Of a stretch of 24,612 bases of DNA, positions 1 to 7,472 are shown in pieces (position 1 is the first letter of the stretch; the number at the start of each line of letters is the position of its first letter). This stretch comes from an uncultured Prevotella sp. (GTDB taxonomy: Bacteria; Bacteroidota; Bacteroidia; Bacteroidales; Bacteroidaceae), in the NCBI GenBank assembly GCA_900542795.1, contig UQPD01000017.1, positions 1 through 24,612 of the forward strand, given 5' to 3'. The position numbers and the translations under genes were made by a program. Under the pieces are notes generated by a model. That model saw nothing but the letters and a program-made list of their open reading frames with translations, was not told the origin of the DNA and made no database searches.

Positions 1-80
1 TCAAGCCTTGTTTGAGGTTTGACGATTCGTCATGCACCTACCGCTGAATAGTTACGAGGTTGATCGTCTAATTTCGAGTG

Positions 81-111
81 CAAAGTTGGACCTTTAAAAG
101 AAAACTGCCAA
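81..111 (-). promoter_or_regulatory. Bacteroidetes-type promoter firing out of the left edge
   Basis: On the minus strand a TTG (109-111) is followed by 20 bases and then CAACTTTG (81-88), which matches the Bacteroidetes -7 box TAnnTTTG at all but its first base. Spacing is ideal. Transcription would start near position 76 and leave the window leftward, so the transcribed gene is not visible. The only reading frame in the visible leader is a 10-codon ATG frame from 33 down to a TGA at 1-3, too short to call a gene. Confidence 0.6.
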
Positions 112-214
112 TCAAAAACTCGTTTTTTTGCGGTAATACCGATTTTACTAACATTTTACCATGGTAATTAGTAAATGAATGTTGCAATAAAGCATTTTAT
201 GTTCTACAACATAA
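112..214. other. Intergenic stretch, no gene seen
   Basis: AT-rich spacer between the leftward promoter and the terminator of the M16 peptidase gene. Neither strand has a credible reading frame, and I see no RNA fold of note. Confidence 0.5.
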
Positions 215-253
215 AAATAAAGGCTGCATAACCCTTGACAGGTTATGCAGCCT
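215..253 (-). terminator. Hairpin terminator of the M16 peptidase gene
   Basis: A perfect 13-bp inverted repeat, AGGCTGCATAACC (221-233) and GGTTATGCAGCCT (241-253), with a 7-nt loop. It lies 38 bp past the stop of the minus-strand peptidase. On the minus strand the stem is followed by a T-rich run (215-220 and beyond), as expected for an intrinsic terminator. Confidence 0.85.
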
Positions 254-290
254 AAAAAGTAAGGTCTTTTCGTAATGCTTTAGAAACTAA

Positions 291-3143
291 TTACTTAGTA
301 CCGTCCTTCTCAGTCATATCAGTAGGACGCATCGAAATAGTTGTGCAGTTATTCTGCTTAAGCAATACGTTGTTTACGAAATCTTGAATATCCTTTGAAG
401 TAACGCTCTTGAGCGTAGCCTCGTAGTTAGTGCGGAGGTCTTTGTTCCAAAGAACCTTTTCGGTGATAAGGTCCATCCAGTAACCATTCTTCTTCTGGTT
501 GTCGGCATAATCCTTCAATTCGAAAGTAATAACCTTTTCAAGCTCGCTGGCAGTAACGCCATTCTTGGCAATGTCTTCGATGCCCTGCTTCATGAGCAAG
601 AGGGCAGAGTCGAGTTTAGCAGGTTTAACAGGACATTGGGTAACGAAAGTGTAACGATCGTTCGCACCATAGCTTGCAGAACCATTTGTGCCTACGCTGT
701 AAGCAATACCAGCATCCTCACGAATGCTCTTGAGGTAACGCTGTGTGAGCACTTCGCCCAATGCGTTAACTACGGCAGCTTCCTTCATAGAGTAAGGAGT
801 CTTACCCGTCCAGAACTGAACAACAACAGCCTGAGGTGTTTCCATCTGACGGAAGAAGTGGTTGTTAACCACACCTGTTACGGGTTCAATCTTCAAGTCG
901 ATGAACTGTTCGCGCTTCTTAGCAGCCTTGAGCGGAGCAATGTACTGTTCGGTAAATGCGCGGAGAGAGTCAACATCAATGGCACCTGTAAAGAAGAAGT
1001 CGAAGTCGCCACCTGCATTAAAGCGGTCGGCATAGAGCTTCTTCATGGTTTCGTAGTTAGCCTGATCCAAATCCTTCAACTTCAGTGAAGCACGCAAAGC
1101 GTTGTGGTTGTAGAGTGTGCTTTGGATAGAGTCAGAGAATGCCTTCATGGGTTGCTTTTCAGCATTTTCAAGCGAAGTGCGGAGCATGGTCATGGTGTTG
1201 TTGTAAGCATCCACATCATTGCAAGGAGCTTGGAAATGCAAGTAAATCAACTCGAAGAGTGTGCGCAAGTCCTTAGGAGTAGATGAACCTGAAAGATTTT
1301 CAGTAATCATGCCCAAGTCGAAACCACAGCTAACTTGTTTGCCTGCAAGCTTCTTCTGCAACTCTGTGCTGGTGAAGTTTCCTAAACCTGTAGAGTTTAA
1401 AACAGTAGGCATCAATTTAGCGTTTACACGGTCCTTAGTCACAATTTTGTTCTCGCCACCCATGCTGGTAGCAATAAACTGTACTTCGGCATCGTTATAG
1501 TCGGTCTTCTTAAAGAATACGCGAGCACCATTGTCGAGTGTCCAGCAAGTGTAACCAAAGTCAGCCTTAGTTTCCTTCTTGATGCGACCCTTCTTGGGCA
1601 AGTTGGTGATGAGCGGTTCGTTCTTAACATTGTCAACGTAAGCCTCGACCTTTGCTTTGGCAGCATTGGCAATAGCCTGCTTAAACTGGTCGGCAGTAGG
1701 AACTACCACACCTTCTTTTTCAGGATACATTGCCATGCATACAAAGTTGGTGTCGGTGCGTGCAGTGAGTTCGTTAAAGAAACTGCTTGCAGCAGGAGCA
1801 GCAGCTTGTGCCTGCATCATTTGCTGCGACATCATCTTGTACATGTTATATTCATCCTCAATAGAAGGAATCGGGTCGTTTTCGAGGAAGTTGCGAACAT
1901 ACTGCGGTACGTAGAAGGCATTCTTCTGCTTGTCGCGGTTGTTGTAGGTGGCTTCAAGACCACTCAAAATTTCCTCGCTGGCACGCATAACCTCTGTAGC
2001 AGTGAAGCCAAATTCGTGAACACGCTTCACTTCGGTCATTACGGCTTCGATAGCCTCTTTGTCTTTACCCGGTTTGGGGATGATAACCAAGTTGAAGGCG
2101 TCCATGGTCTTCGACAAGATGTAGCTATCATCATCGGCATAAGCAGCTACAAAGGGACAATCACCCTTTTGTGCAGCCTCGTTCAAACGAGCATTGAATA
2201 CATTGCTTGCCAAGCTCTTGATGTATTGTACACTCAAGAAGGCTACCGTATTCTTATATTCATCGGGCACGAGGGGCTGGTGTTTAAACATCAACTGAAT
2301 GATGGCTTGACCTTGCTCCTTATCCTTGTCGATAACATAAATAGGCTCGTTGTTATCGGGCACGGGATAGTGCTCGTACTTAGCAGCGTTCTCGGGCATC
2401 TTGATGGGCGAGAAGAGTGCCTTTATCTTAGCTTCGACCTTGTCAACATCAATGTCGCCTACAATGATAATGCCCTGCAAGTCGGGACGATACCATTTTT
2501 CGTAGTAAGCACGGAGTTCTGCAGGCTTAAAGTTGTCTACCACACTCATCAAACCAATGGGGAAGCGGTGACCATAGCGTGAACCTGGATAAAGAGTAGG
2601 CAAGTTGCGCTCGAACATACGGCTTGTTGCGCTGGTACGCATACGCCATTCTTCGTGAATTACGCCACGTTCTTTGTCAATTTCCTTAGGGTCGAGAGTC
2701 AAGCCATCTGCCCAATCGCGCAAGATGAGCAAGCAAGAGTCTACGTTGGTTTCGGTAACGGGAACATCGTCGATGTTATACACTGTTTCATCGGTTGAGG
2801 TGTAAGCGTTCAAGTTTTGACCGAACTTTACACCAATGCGTTCGCAGAATTTGATGAGTGCATCACCAGGAAAATTGTCAGTGCCATTAAAACACATGTG
2901 TTCGAGGAAGTGAGCCAAACCACGTTGGTTCTCTTCTTCCTGTACGGCGCCTACCTTCTGTGCAATGTAGAAGTTGGCACGGTTCTCGGGCAAGTTGTTG
3001 TGACGGATGTAATAGGTTAATCCGTTGGGCAACTTACCAATGCGCACAGCTTTGTCTACGGCTAACGTAGGCATTTGCTGGGCCATTACAGGTAGCATAA
3101 CAAATGCTACGAGCAACAGTACGAGTGCTTTGATTTTTTTCAT
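291..3143 (-). CDS. Secreted M16 family zinc metallopeptidase (pitrilysin/PqqL-like)
   Basis: A 950-residue two-lobed M16 peptidase. Residues 1-21 form a signal peptide (MKKIK, a hydrophobic stretch, then MAQ), so it probably acts in the periplasm or is lipid-free exported. The inverted zinc motif HFLEH is at residues 78-82, and the downstream acidic ligands sit in ERGVIHEE (Glu158, Glu165). The second half carries the substrate-binding Arg/Tyr pair in IREDAGIAYS (Arg808, Tyr815), so both halves needed for activity are present. The length fits the fused Bacteroidetes M16 peptidases of about 940 residues. These enzymes cut peptides held in a closed chamber, which suits an asaccharolytic or peptide-using species. 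The gene is single, diverges from nadB and ends at a strong hairpin. The specific substrate is unknown. Confidence 0.93.
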   Translation of the reverse strand: MKKIKALVLLLVAFVMLPVMAQQMPTLAVDKAVRIGKLPNGLTYYIRHNNLPENRANFYIAQKVGAVQEEENQRGLAHFLEHMCFNGTDNFPGDALIKFCERIGVKFGQNLNAYTSTDETVYNIDDVPVTETNVDSCLLILRDWADGLTLDPKEIDKERGVIHEEWRMRTSATSRMFERNLPTLYPGSRYGHRFPIGLMSVVDNFKPAELRAYYEKWYRPDLQGIIIVGDIDVDKVEAKIKALFSPIKMPENAAKYEHYPVPDNNEPIYVIDKDKEQGQAIIQLMFKHQPLVPDEYKNTVAFLSVQYIKSLASNVFNARLNEAAQKGDCPFVAAYADDDSYILSKTMDAFNLVIIPKPGKDKEAIEAVMTEVKRVHEFGFTATEVMRASEEILSGLEATYNNRDKQKNAFYVPQYVRNFLENDPIPSIEDEYNMYKMMSQQMMQAQAAAPAASSFFNELTARTDTNFVCMAMYPEKEGVVVPTADQFKQAIANAAKAKVEAYVDNVKNEPLITNLPKKGRIKKETKADFGYTCWTLDNGARVFFKKTDYNDAEVQFIATSMGGENKIVTKDRVNAKLMPTVLNSTGLGNFTSTELQKKLAGKQVSCGFDLGMITENLSGSSTPKDLRTLFELIYLHFQAPCNDVDAYNNTMTMLRTSLENAEKQPMKAFSDSIQSTLYNHNALRASLKLKDLDQANYETMKKLYADRFNAGGDFDFFFTGAIDVDSLRAFTEQYIAPLKAAKKREQFIDLKIEPVTGVVNNHFFRQMETPQAVVVQFWTGKTPYSMKEAAVVNALGEVLTQRYLKSIREDAGIAYSVGTNGSASYGANDRYTFVTQCPVKPAKLDSALLLMKQGIEDIAKNGVTASELEKVITFELKDYADNQKKNGYWMDLITEKVLWNKDLRTNYEATLKSVTSKDIQDFVNNVLLKQNNCTTISMRPTDMTEKDGTK

Positions 3144-3247
3144 TGTGTTATATATATTATATATGTATTGTTTCTTTGCTTAGACGCTGGGGGATGGGAA
3201 CTTGCTACAAAAGTTTAGTTCTTTTCCATACACCTTATATATATAAT

Positions 3248-3269
3248 AGGTGTTCGGTAGGTGTTCGGT
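3248..3269. repeat. Tandem 11-bp repeat in the nadB/M16 divergent region
   Basis: AGGTGTTCGGT occurs twice back to back (3248-3258, 3259-3269). An inverted half copy, ACACCT, lies at 3230-3235, so ACACCT/AGGTGT can pair around an AT-rich centre. The 11-bp period is about one helical turn, as in direct-repeat operators, but no regulator is identified. Confidence 0.6.
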
Positions 3270-3286
3270 TGCCTACTTAATATGTG

Positions 3287-3294
3287 CAAAATTA
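3287..3294 (-). promoter_or_regulatory. Possible -7 box of the M16 peptidase gene
   Basis: The minus strand reads TAATTTTG here, a perfect TAnnTTTG match followed by CAC. No TTG lies at the usual 19-20 base distance upstream, so the call rests on the -7 box alone. The leader would be about 140 nt and would contain the ACACCT/AGGTGT inverted repeat and the tandem 11-bp repeat at 3248-3269. Confidence 0.4.
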
Positions 3295-3316
3295 AGCATT
3301 TCTCTTTACTTCGCTC

Positions 3317-3344
3317 TTGTTTTCAAAAACATTTTGTAAATTCG
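3317..3344 (+). promoter_or_regulatory. Probable nadB promoter
   Basis: TAAATTCG at 3337-3344 (one base off TAnnTTTG) is followed by CGCCC. A TTG lies at 3317-3319, 17 bases upstream, slightly closer than ideal. Transcription would begin near 3350, which places the upstream alternative TTG start codon of nadB outside the message and supports the ATG at 3368. Confidence 0.45.
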
Positions 3345-3367
3345 CGCCCAAATTAGCGATACACACG

Positions 3368-4957
3368 ATGATACGCAAATTCGACTTTTTGGTAATTGGT
3401 TCTGGTGTTGCCGGAATGAGTTACGCCCTCCAAGTAGCCGCCTCGGGCAAAGGTAAGGTGGCACTCGTTTGTAAAACTACAATCGAAGAAGCTAACACTG
3501 CCAAAGCACAGGGTGGTGTGGCATCGGTAACGAATCTCAAGGTGGATAACTTTGAGAAACATATTAAAGACACGCTGATTGCTGGCGACTATATTAGCGA
3601 TCAACGTGCAGTGGAACAGGTGGTAAAAAATGGCCCTGCTGGTATTGAACGCTTGGTGAAGTGGGGTGTAAACTTCGATAAGAAGGAAGATGGTACTTAC
3701 GATCTTCACCGCGAAGGTGGACACTCTGAATTTCGCATTTTGCATCATGCCGATGATACGGGCTTTGAAATTCAGCGTGGACTGATTGAGGCAGTACGTC
3801 ATCATCCTAATATTACTGTTCTTGAGAATCACTTTGCTGTAGAAATTATTACACAGCACCATTTGGGCATTGAGGTTACGCGTCGTACGCCAGATATTGA
3901 GTGTTATGGTGCTTATGTGCTCGACCCTGATACACAAAAAATCGATACTTTCCTTTCGCGCGTCACAGTGCTTTGTACAGGTGGTTGCGGTGCGGTGTAT
4001 GCCACAACTACGAATCCTGAAATTGCAACAGGCGATGGTATCGCTATGGCTTATCGTGCTAAGGCAACAGTAGAAGGTATGGAGTTTATACAGTTCCACC
4101 CCACTGCTCTCTTTAATACGCGCGAAAAGCATCCTGCTTATCTTATTACCGAAGCTATGCGTGGTTATGGCGGCATTCTGCGTTTGCCTAATGGAGAGGA
4201 GTTTATGCAGAAATACGACAAGCGTCTCTCACTGGCACCGCGCGATATAGTGGCACGTGCCATTGATAAGGAAATGAAAATTCATGGTCTCGACCATGTT
4301 TGCTTGGATGTTACGCACAAAGATCCTGAGGAAACGAAGCATCACTTCCCTAACATTTACCAAAAGTGCCTTTCTATTGGTATTGACATTACTAAACAAT
4401 ACATTCCTGTGGTGCCTTGTGCTCACTACCTTTGTGGGGGTATTAAGGTAGACCTTAATGCTTGTTCGTCTATTCACCGTTTGTATGCTGTGGGCGAATG
4501 CTCGTGCACAGGTTTGCATGGTGGCAATCGCTTGGCAAGTAACTCGCTTATTGAAGCTGTGGTTTATGCTGACACGGCTGCCAAACACTCTTTGGAACAC
4601 ATTGACGAATATACCTTTAATGAAAATGTTCCCGAATGGAACGATGAGGGCACTTTGTCTAACGAGGAGAAGATTCTTATTGCACAGGATGCTAAGGAGG
4701 TAGAACAGGTGATGTCGGCTTATGTGGGCATTGTTCGTTCAGACCTTCGTTTGAAACGTGCTTGGACGCGTCTCGACCTTCTGTATGAAGAAACAGAGGA
4801 ACTCTATAAGCATGTGAAACCTACACGCGACATTTGTGAGTTGCGCAATATGATTAACGTGGGCTATCTGATTACTCGTCAGGCATTGGAACGTAAGGAA
4901 AGCCGTGGTTTGCACTATACCATTGACTATCCGAAGCATGCTTATGATCAAAACTGA
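3368..4957 (+). CDS. nadB: L-aspartate oxidase
   Basis: A flavoprotein of 529 residues, the family's usual length. It oxidises L-aspartate to iminoaspartate with oxygen or fumarate as acceptor, the first step of de novo NAD synthesis, in the cytoplasm. The FAD-binding GSGVAGM is at residues 11-17, KAQGG at 47-50, and the substrate-loop HREGGHS at 114-120 with RILHHADDTG after it. Further family blocks are RGYGG, APRDIVARA and the C-terminal GLHGGNRLASNSLIEAV. These distinguish NadB from succinate dehydrogenase or fumarate reductase flavoproteins. The frame is open from a TTG at 3317, but that codon falls in the promoter and adds 17 unconserved residues, so I use the ATG at 3368. nadA and nadC, often its partners, are not in the window. 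The gene diverges from the M16 peptidase. Confidence 0.95.
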   Translation: MIRKFDFLVIGSGVAGMSYALQVAASGKGKVALVCKTTIEEANTAKAQGGVASVTNLKVDNFEKHIKDTLIAGDYISDQRAVEQVVKNGPAGIERLVKWGVNFDKKEDGTYDLHREGGHSEFRILHHADDTGFEIQRGLIEAVRHHPNITVLENHFAVEIITQHHLGIEVTRRTPDIECYGAYVLDPDTQKIDTFLSRVTVLCTGGCGAVYATTTNPEIATGDGIAMAYRAKATVEGMEFIQFHPTALFNTREKHPAYLITEAMRGYGGILRLPNGEEFMQKYDKRLSLAPRDIVARAIDKEMKIHGLDHVCLDVTHKDPEETKHHFPNIYQKCLSIGIDITKQYIPVVPCAHYLCGGIKVDLNACSSIHRLYAVGECSCTGLHGGNRLASNSLIEAVVYADTAAKHSLEHIDEYTFNENVPEWNDEGTLSNEEKILIAQDAKEVEQVMSAYVGIVRSDLRLKRAWTRLDLLYEETEELYKHVKPTRDICELRNMINVGYLITRQALERKESRGLHYTIDYPKHAYDQN

Positions 4958-4961
4958 TGGC

Positions 4962-5025
4962 TTAAGTATTAAGTATTAAGTATTACAAACTATGTGTTTT
5001 CAAGTAATAAGTAATACAAACTATG
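4962..5025 (+). repeat. Heptad repeats after the nadB stop
   Basis: Five bases past the nadB stop, TTAAGTA occurs three times (4962-4982) followed by TTACAAACTATG. After a short spacer, AAGTAAT occurs twice (5002-5015) followed by ACAAACTATG. The same grammar, heptads then ACAAAC, recurs after rnhB and, inverted, after the LOG gene. Confidence 0.8.
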
Positions 5026-5076
5026 GTGTAGACTTGTTAGATAGGGCTTTACGCTAAAAAAACTTCTTTATCATAG

Positions 5077-5120
5077 CCAGGTATGAGAGTGGGACTTTGT
5101 CCTTGAACTTTCATACCTGG
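5077..5120. repeat. Dispersed palindrome, copy 1
   Basis: Arms CCAGGTATGA (5077-5086) and TCATACCTGG (5111-5120) pair perfectly, and the core can extend the stem through GGGAC/GTCC. The outer arms are shared with copies at 7988-8031 and 24517-24571. T-rich sequence (TTCTTTTTC) follows on the plus strand, so this copy might also end the nadB transcript. Confidence 0.85.
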
Positions 5121-5394
5121 TTCTTTTTCTAAGTGAGCCTCATTTTGTTGTAAATTCTCTTATTTCTGCCATAGAATAGCTATTCTGAGAAAGTTAAATT
5201 CTATTTTAACATTTCGGTGTTGTGGGCGTCTTTAACTATCTAAATTGAACACAAATTAACACAGGGTAATAGTCTTACTCCTCCCATTCCTACAAGGCTT
5301 TTGGACTTTCGGGTTAGCTCGAAAACTTTGTAAACGAAAATCTTAAATTGCGGAGCTTAAAATGTTAAACTCTTGATTATCAAGCGTAATGTTA
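5121..5394. other. Intergenic stretch, no gene seen
   Basis: AT-rich and without a credible reading frame on either strand. The only local structure I noted is the 14-nt palindrome AGAATAGCTATTCT at 5173-5186, whose role is unknown. Confidence 0.5.
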
Positions 5395-5424
5395 TTGCGA
5401 TGTGTAAAATTTTTTGTATCTTTG
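5395..5424 (+). promoter_or_regulatory. Strong promoter of the rlpA leader RNA
   Basis: TTG at 5395-5397, a 19-base spacer, then TATCTTTG at 5417-5424 followed by CACCC. This is a full match to the Bacteroidetes consensus. Transcription should start near 5430, which leaves an untranslated leader of nearly 280 nt before rlpA. Confidence 0.8.
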
Positions 5425-5429
5425 CACCC

Positions 5430-5695
5430 GTAAACCTCACGAGGCGGAGCAAATAGCCTTCGTAGCAAACGTCTCCCTTGGCGCATTTGTTGGTTAAAAT
5501 CGAAACTTCGATTCCGCTATAAGTTGCGTGTTCGCAACACTCCTTTTATAAGGAACTTCCTACGTAATGTGGACAGAGTTTGGCACATTGTTGTATAGGT
5601 TAAAACGCCTATGAACTCTATAGTTCTATTACAGAAATCTCTCACGAACAGACTGGCTAAACTGGTTCAACGAGAGGGCCAACAATCCTCGTGGC
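5430..5695 (+). ncRNA. Structured RNA/leader upstream of rlpA
   Basis: The region between a strong promoter and rlpA contains no reading frame but is rich in structure. Two nested long-range helices close it: CACGAGG (5438-5444) with CCTCGTG (5687-5693), and TTGTTGG (5487-5493) with CCAACAA (5679-5685). Inside are local hairpins: AATCGA/TCGATT, GTTGCG/CGCAAC with a 4-nt loop, AATGTG/CACATT, ATAGG/CCTAT, GAACT/AGTTC and CTCTC/GAGAG. It starts about 8 nt before the outer helix and ends 14 nt before the rlpA ATG, with no poly-U terminator. It could be a regulatory leader of rlpA or a free small RNA (6S-like or a Bacteroidales-specific family) processed from the message. I could not assign it to a known family; it lacks the RNase P GAGGAAAGTCC core and tmRNA ends. 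Confidence 0.6.
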
Positions 5696-5707
5696 AAAAC
5701 AAATAAA

Positions 5708-6316
5708 ATGACGATCAAACAAGTAATCTTTTTTTTAGCAACACTCGTAACATTCGCATTGACAACCCCCGCGGTAGCTCAAGGTCAGCAGCATGGTAAG
5801 GCTTCATATTATAGCAACAGTCTGCACGGGCACCGCACAAGCGATGGCTCTCGTTATCACAAAGACAGTTTGACTTGCGCACATCGCACCCTCCCCTTTG
5901 GCACTTTGCTGAAGATTACCAATAAGAAAAATGGTAAGGAAGTAATAGTGAAGGTAACTGACCGTGGTCCGTATTGCACAGGACGTGTGGTAGACCTCTC
6001 AATGGCTGCAGCTCGTGAATTGGGCATGGTAGCAAGCGGTGTAGCAGCCGTGCAAGTTGAGAAAGTTGGTTTTAGTGGTAAAGATGGCGACATTGATGAT
6101 ATCAACCGTTCTTACTTGCTTCCTGAAACAAGATATCTCGACCCTGCAACTGGTAAGTATTATAGTATGCAGGAGTGGAAAAAGCGTGCTGACGCACAGC
6201 ATAAGAAACTATTGGCTGAACAGCGCAAGAAAAAGCAGCCGCATTATCGCATCTTGAGTACAAAACTCACAGCGAAGAATGCAACTAAAACCTCTTCGTA
6301 CAAAAAGATGAAGTAA
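5708..6316 (+). CDS. rlpA: RlpA-like septal ring lytic transglycosylase (DPBB domain)
   Basis: A 202-residue exported protein. Residues 1-24 are a signal peptide (ending AVA-Q; no lipobox). The double-psi beta-barrel RlpA domain spans about 28-122: GKASYYSNSLHGHRT, then SLTCAHRTLPFGT (54-66), VTDRGPY (83-89) and GRVVDLSMAAARELG. Asp85 in DRGPY matches the catalytic Asp of the family. The position of the catalytic Glu (the SGE of P. aeruginosa RlpA) appears to be Ser48 in SDGSRY. The remaining 80 residues are basic, rich in Lys and Gln, with no SPOR domain. RlpA proteins cut peptidoglycan glycan strands lacking stem peptides at division septa; activity here is uncertain given the Ser. It sits alone between its long leader and a strong terminator. 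Confidence 0.85.
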   Translation: MTIKQVIFFLATLVTFALTTPAVAQGQQHGKASYYSNSLHGHRTSDGSRYHKDSLTCAHRTLPFGTLLKITNKKNGKEVIVKVTDRGPYCTGRVVDLSMAAARELGMVASGVAAVQVEKVGFSGKDGDIDDINRSYLLPETRYLDPATGKYYSMQEWKKRADAQHKKLLAEQRKKKQPHYRILSTKLTAKNATKTSSYKKMK

Positions 6317-6378
6317 GTCTTTGCTTACAATCTCTTTTTGAATGAGCGGAATCAACACAATATACATTATATATAAGG

Positions 6379-6414
6379 AAAGTCTCACATGGCATGCGCT
6401 ATGTGAGACTTTTT
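6379..6414 (+). terminator. Intrinsic terminator of rlpA
   Basis: AAAGTCTCACAT (6379-6390) pairs perfectly with ATGTGAGACTTT (6401-6412) around a 10-nt loop, and Ts follow. It lies 62 bp after the rlpA stop. It may also stop read-through from recO on the other strand, though the T-run on that side is weak. Confidence 0.85.
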
Positions 6415-6448
6415 GTTTGTTTATTCCTATATATTATATGTACTCCTA

Positions 6449-7171
6449 TTATATACTCCAAAGTGACTTTAGTACTGCGAGCGATTTGAGTTCGGGAAAG
6501 TTTGGCACGTGTAACCTATAATATAGGTTGATATACTCCAACAGTCGGGAGCGTTCGGCACCATTAAAACGGAAAAAACGCATGGTGTCATAGCGCATGC
6601 GTAATAATTTAGGCACAACGGCAGCATCGGTAGGATTAAGAAAGTCGGGATGAGCGGGTTGTTGAGATGTGAAGCATGAAGCACGTAAGTCAAAATAGCT
6701 CCCAGGCTTGGCATCATCTGCATTTGGCATAAACCCTAAAAAGTGCGTAAGGTGGAGCAGAAATACCAAATGGAAATTGGCAAATCCCTTGTCGCAAGCA
6801 TCTAACCATTGCACCGAACGCACTACATAATTATATATAGTGCGTGCATCAGGCTCATTTTTTAAGGCGTAGTGCAATACTTCTGCCACAAAAAGTGCAA
6901 TAGAACTTTTATAAGGGTCGTAGGGTAGGGAAGTTAACGGATAGCCTACTTGTACACCTGTGGGTTTTTGTAAACTTGACTTAGGACGGTGCTCCCATTC
7001 AAGGTCTAAAATGGCTAAAGGTTGAAACAATGCATGACGCACAGCAGCACGTTTGGTACGTGCAATGCGTACAATCATGCCTACGCAACCCATTTCCTCA
7101 GTCAATACATCGGCTATAATTTGGTTGTCGTTATACTTAAGTGTATGTAAAACTATCGCTCGCGACTTCAT
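6449..7171 (-). CDS. recO: DNA repair protein RecO
   Basis: A 240-residue RecO. It works with RecF and RecR to load RecA on SSB-coated single-stranded DNA and anneals complementary strands. The N-terminal OB fold (about 1-80) shows the typical start MKSRAIVLHTLKYNDN and VLTEEMGCVGMIVRIAR. The helical C-terminal part contains HLVFLLHLTHFLGF and YFDLRASCF, as in Bacteroidetes RecO proteins. The four-cysteine zinc finger known from Deinococcus RecO is absent. The gene stands alone with its own well-formed promoter, and its leader carries the palindrome GTGCATAATGCAC (7243-7255). Confidence 0.9.
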   Translation of the reverse strand: MKSRAIVLHTLKYNDNQIIADVLTEEMGCVGMIVRIARTKRAAVRHALFQPLAILDLEWEHRPKSSLQKPTGVQVGYPLTSLPYDPYKSSIALFVAEVLHYALKNEPDARTIYNYVVRSVQWLDACDKGFANFHLVFLLHLTHFLGFMPNADDAKPGSYFDLRASCFTSQQPAHPDFLNPTDAAVVPKLLRMRYDTMRFFRFNGAERSRLLEYINLYYRLHVPNFPELKSLAVLKSLWSI

Positions 7172-7267
7172 ATATTCTATGTTTCTATCGGTTTTTATGT
7201 TTCTTGCTTAAAATATCTACTTAATATGCTTGAAAAGCTTTCGTGCATAATGCACAGTTATATGTTG

Positions 7268-7297
7268 CAAAAGTAGTCAATATTTCCATGTAAGCAA
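7268..7297 (-). promoter_or_regulatory. recO promoter
   Basis: On the minus strand TTG (7295-7297), a 19-base spacer and TACTTTTG (7268-7275) form a complete Bacteroidetes promoter. The start would lie near 7262, giving a leader of about 90 nt before the recO ATG. It is back to back with the tRNA-Glu promoter on the other strand. Confidence 0.75.
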
Positions 7298-7366
7298 TGC
7301 GAAAGTATTCAAAAAAGGAGAAAAATAAAGAAAAACGCACTTTTTTGAAAAAAAATAGTGGGAATG

Positions 7367-7398
7367 TTTGGTGGTTAAGTAGGAATGCACTACCTTTG
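7367..7398 (+). promoter_or_regulatory. Promoter of the tRNA-Glu/rpsT unit
   Basis: TTTG at 7367-7370, a 20-base spacer and TACCTTTG at 7391-7398 followed by CAC match the Bacteroidetes consensus fully. No further promoter or terminator lies between here and rpsT, so the tRNA and rpsT probably share the transcript. Confidence 0.8.
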
Positions 7399-7472
7399 CA
7401 CTCGCAAATGAGAAACAAACCAACACCACTAACAAACATGGTGAAACAATGGTTTGAAACTCACAACGCGAT

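Noticed and set aside
1806..2582. 258-codon plus-strand frame inside the M16 peptidase gene
   Set aside because: It is antisense to a well-supported peptidase gene and its translation resembles no family.
3353..4132. 259-codon minus-strand frame opposite nadB
   Set aside because: It is the antisense shadow of nadB, rich in Cys, Thr and His as such shadows usually are.
4962..5025. CRISPR array (short regular repeats)
   Set aside because: Units are 7 bp and contiguous, with no unique spacers and no cas genes nearby.
5173..5186. Palindrome AGAATAGCTATTCT as an operator
   Set aside because: A single AT-rich palindrome more than 200 bp from the nearest promoter; no second copy seen.
5430..5695. 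RNase P RNA or tmRNA
   Set aside because: The RNase P core GAGGAAAGTCC and the tmRNA tRNA-like ends are missing.
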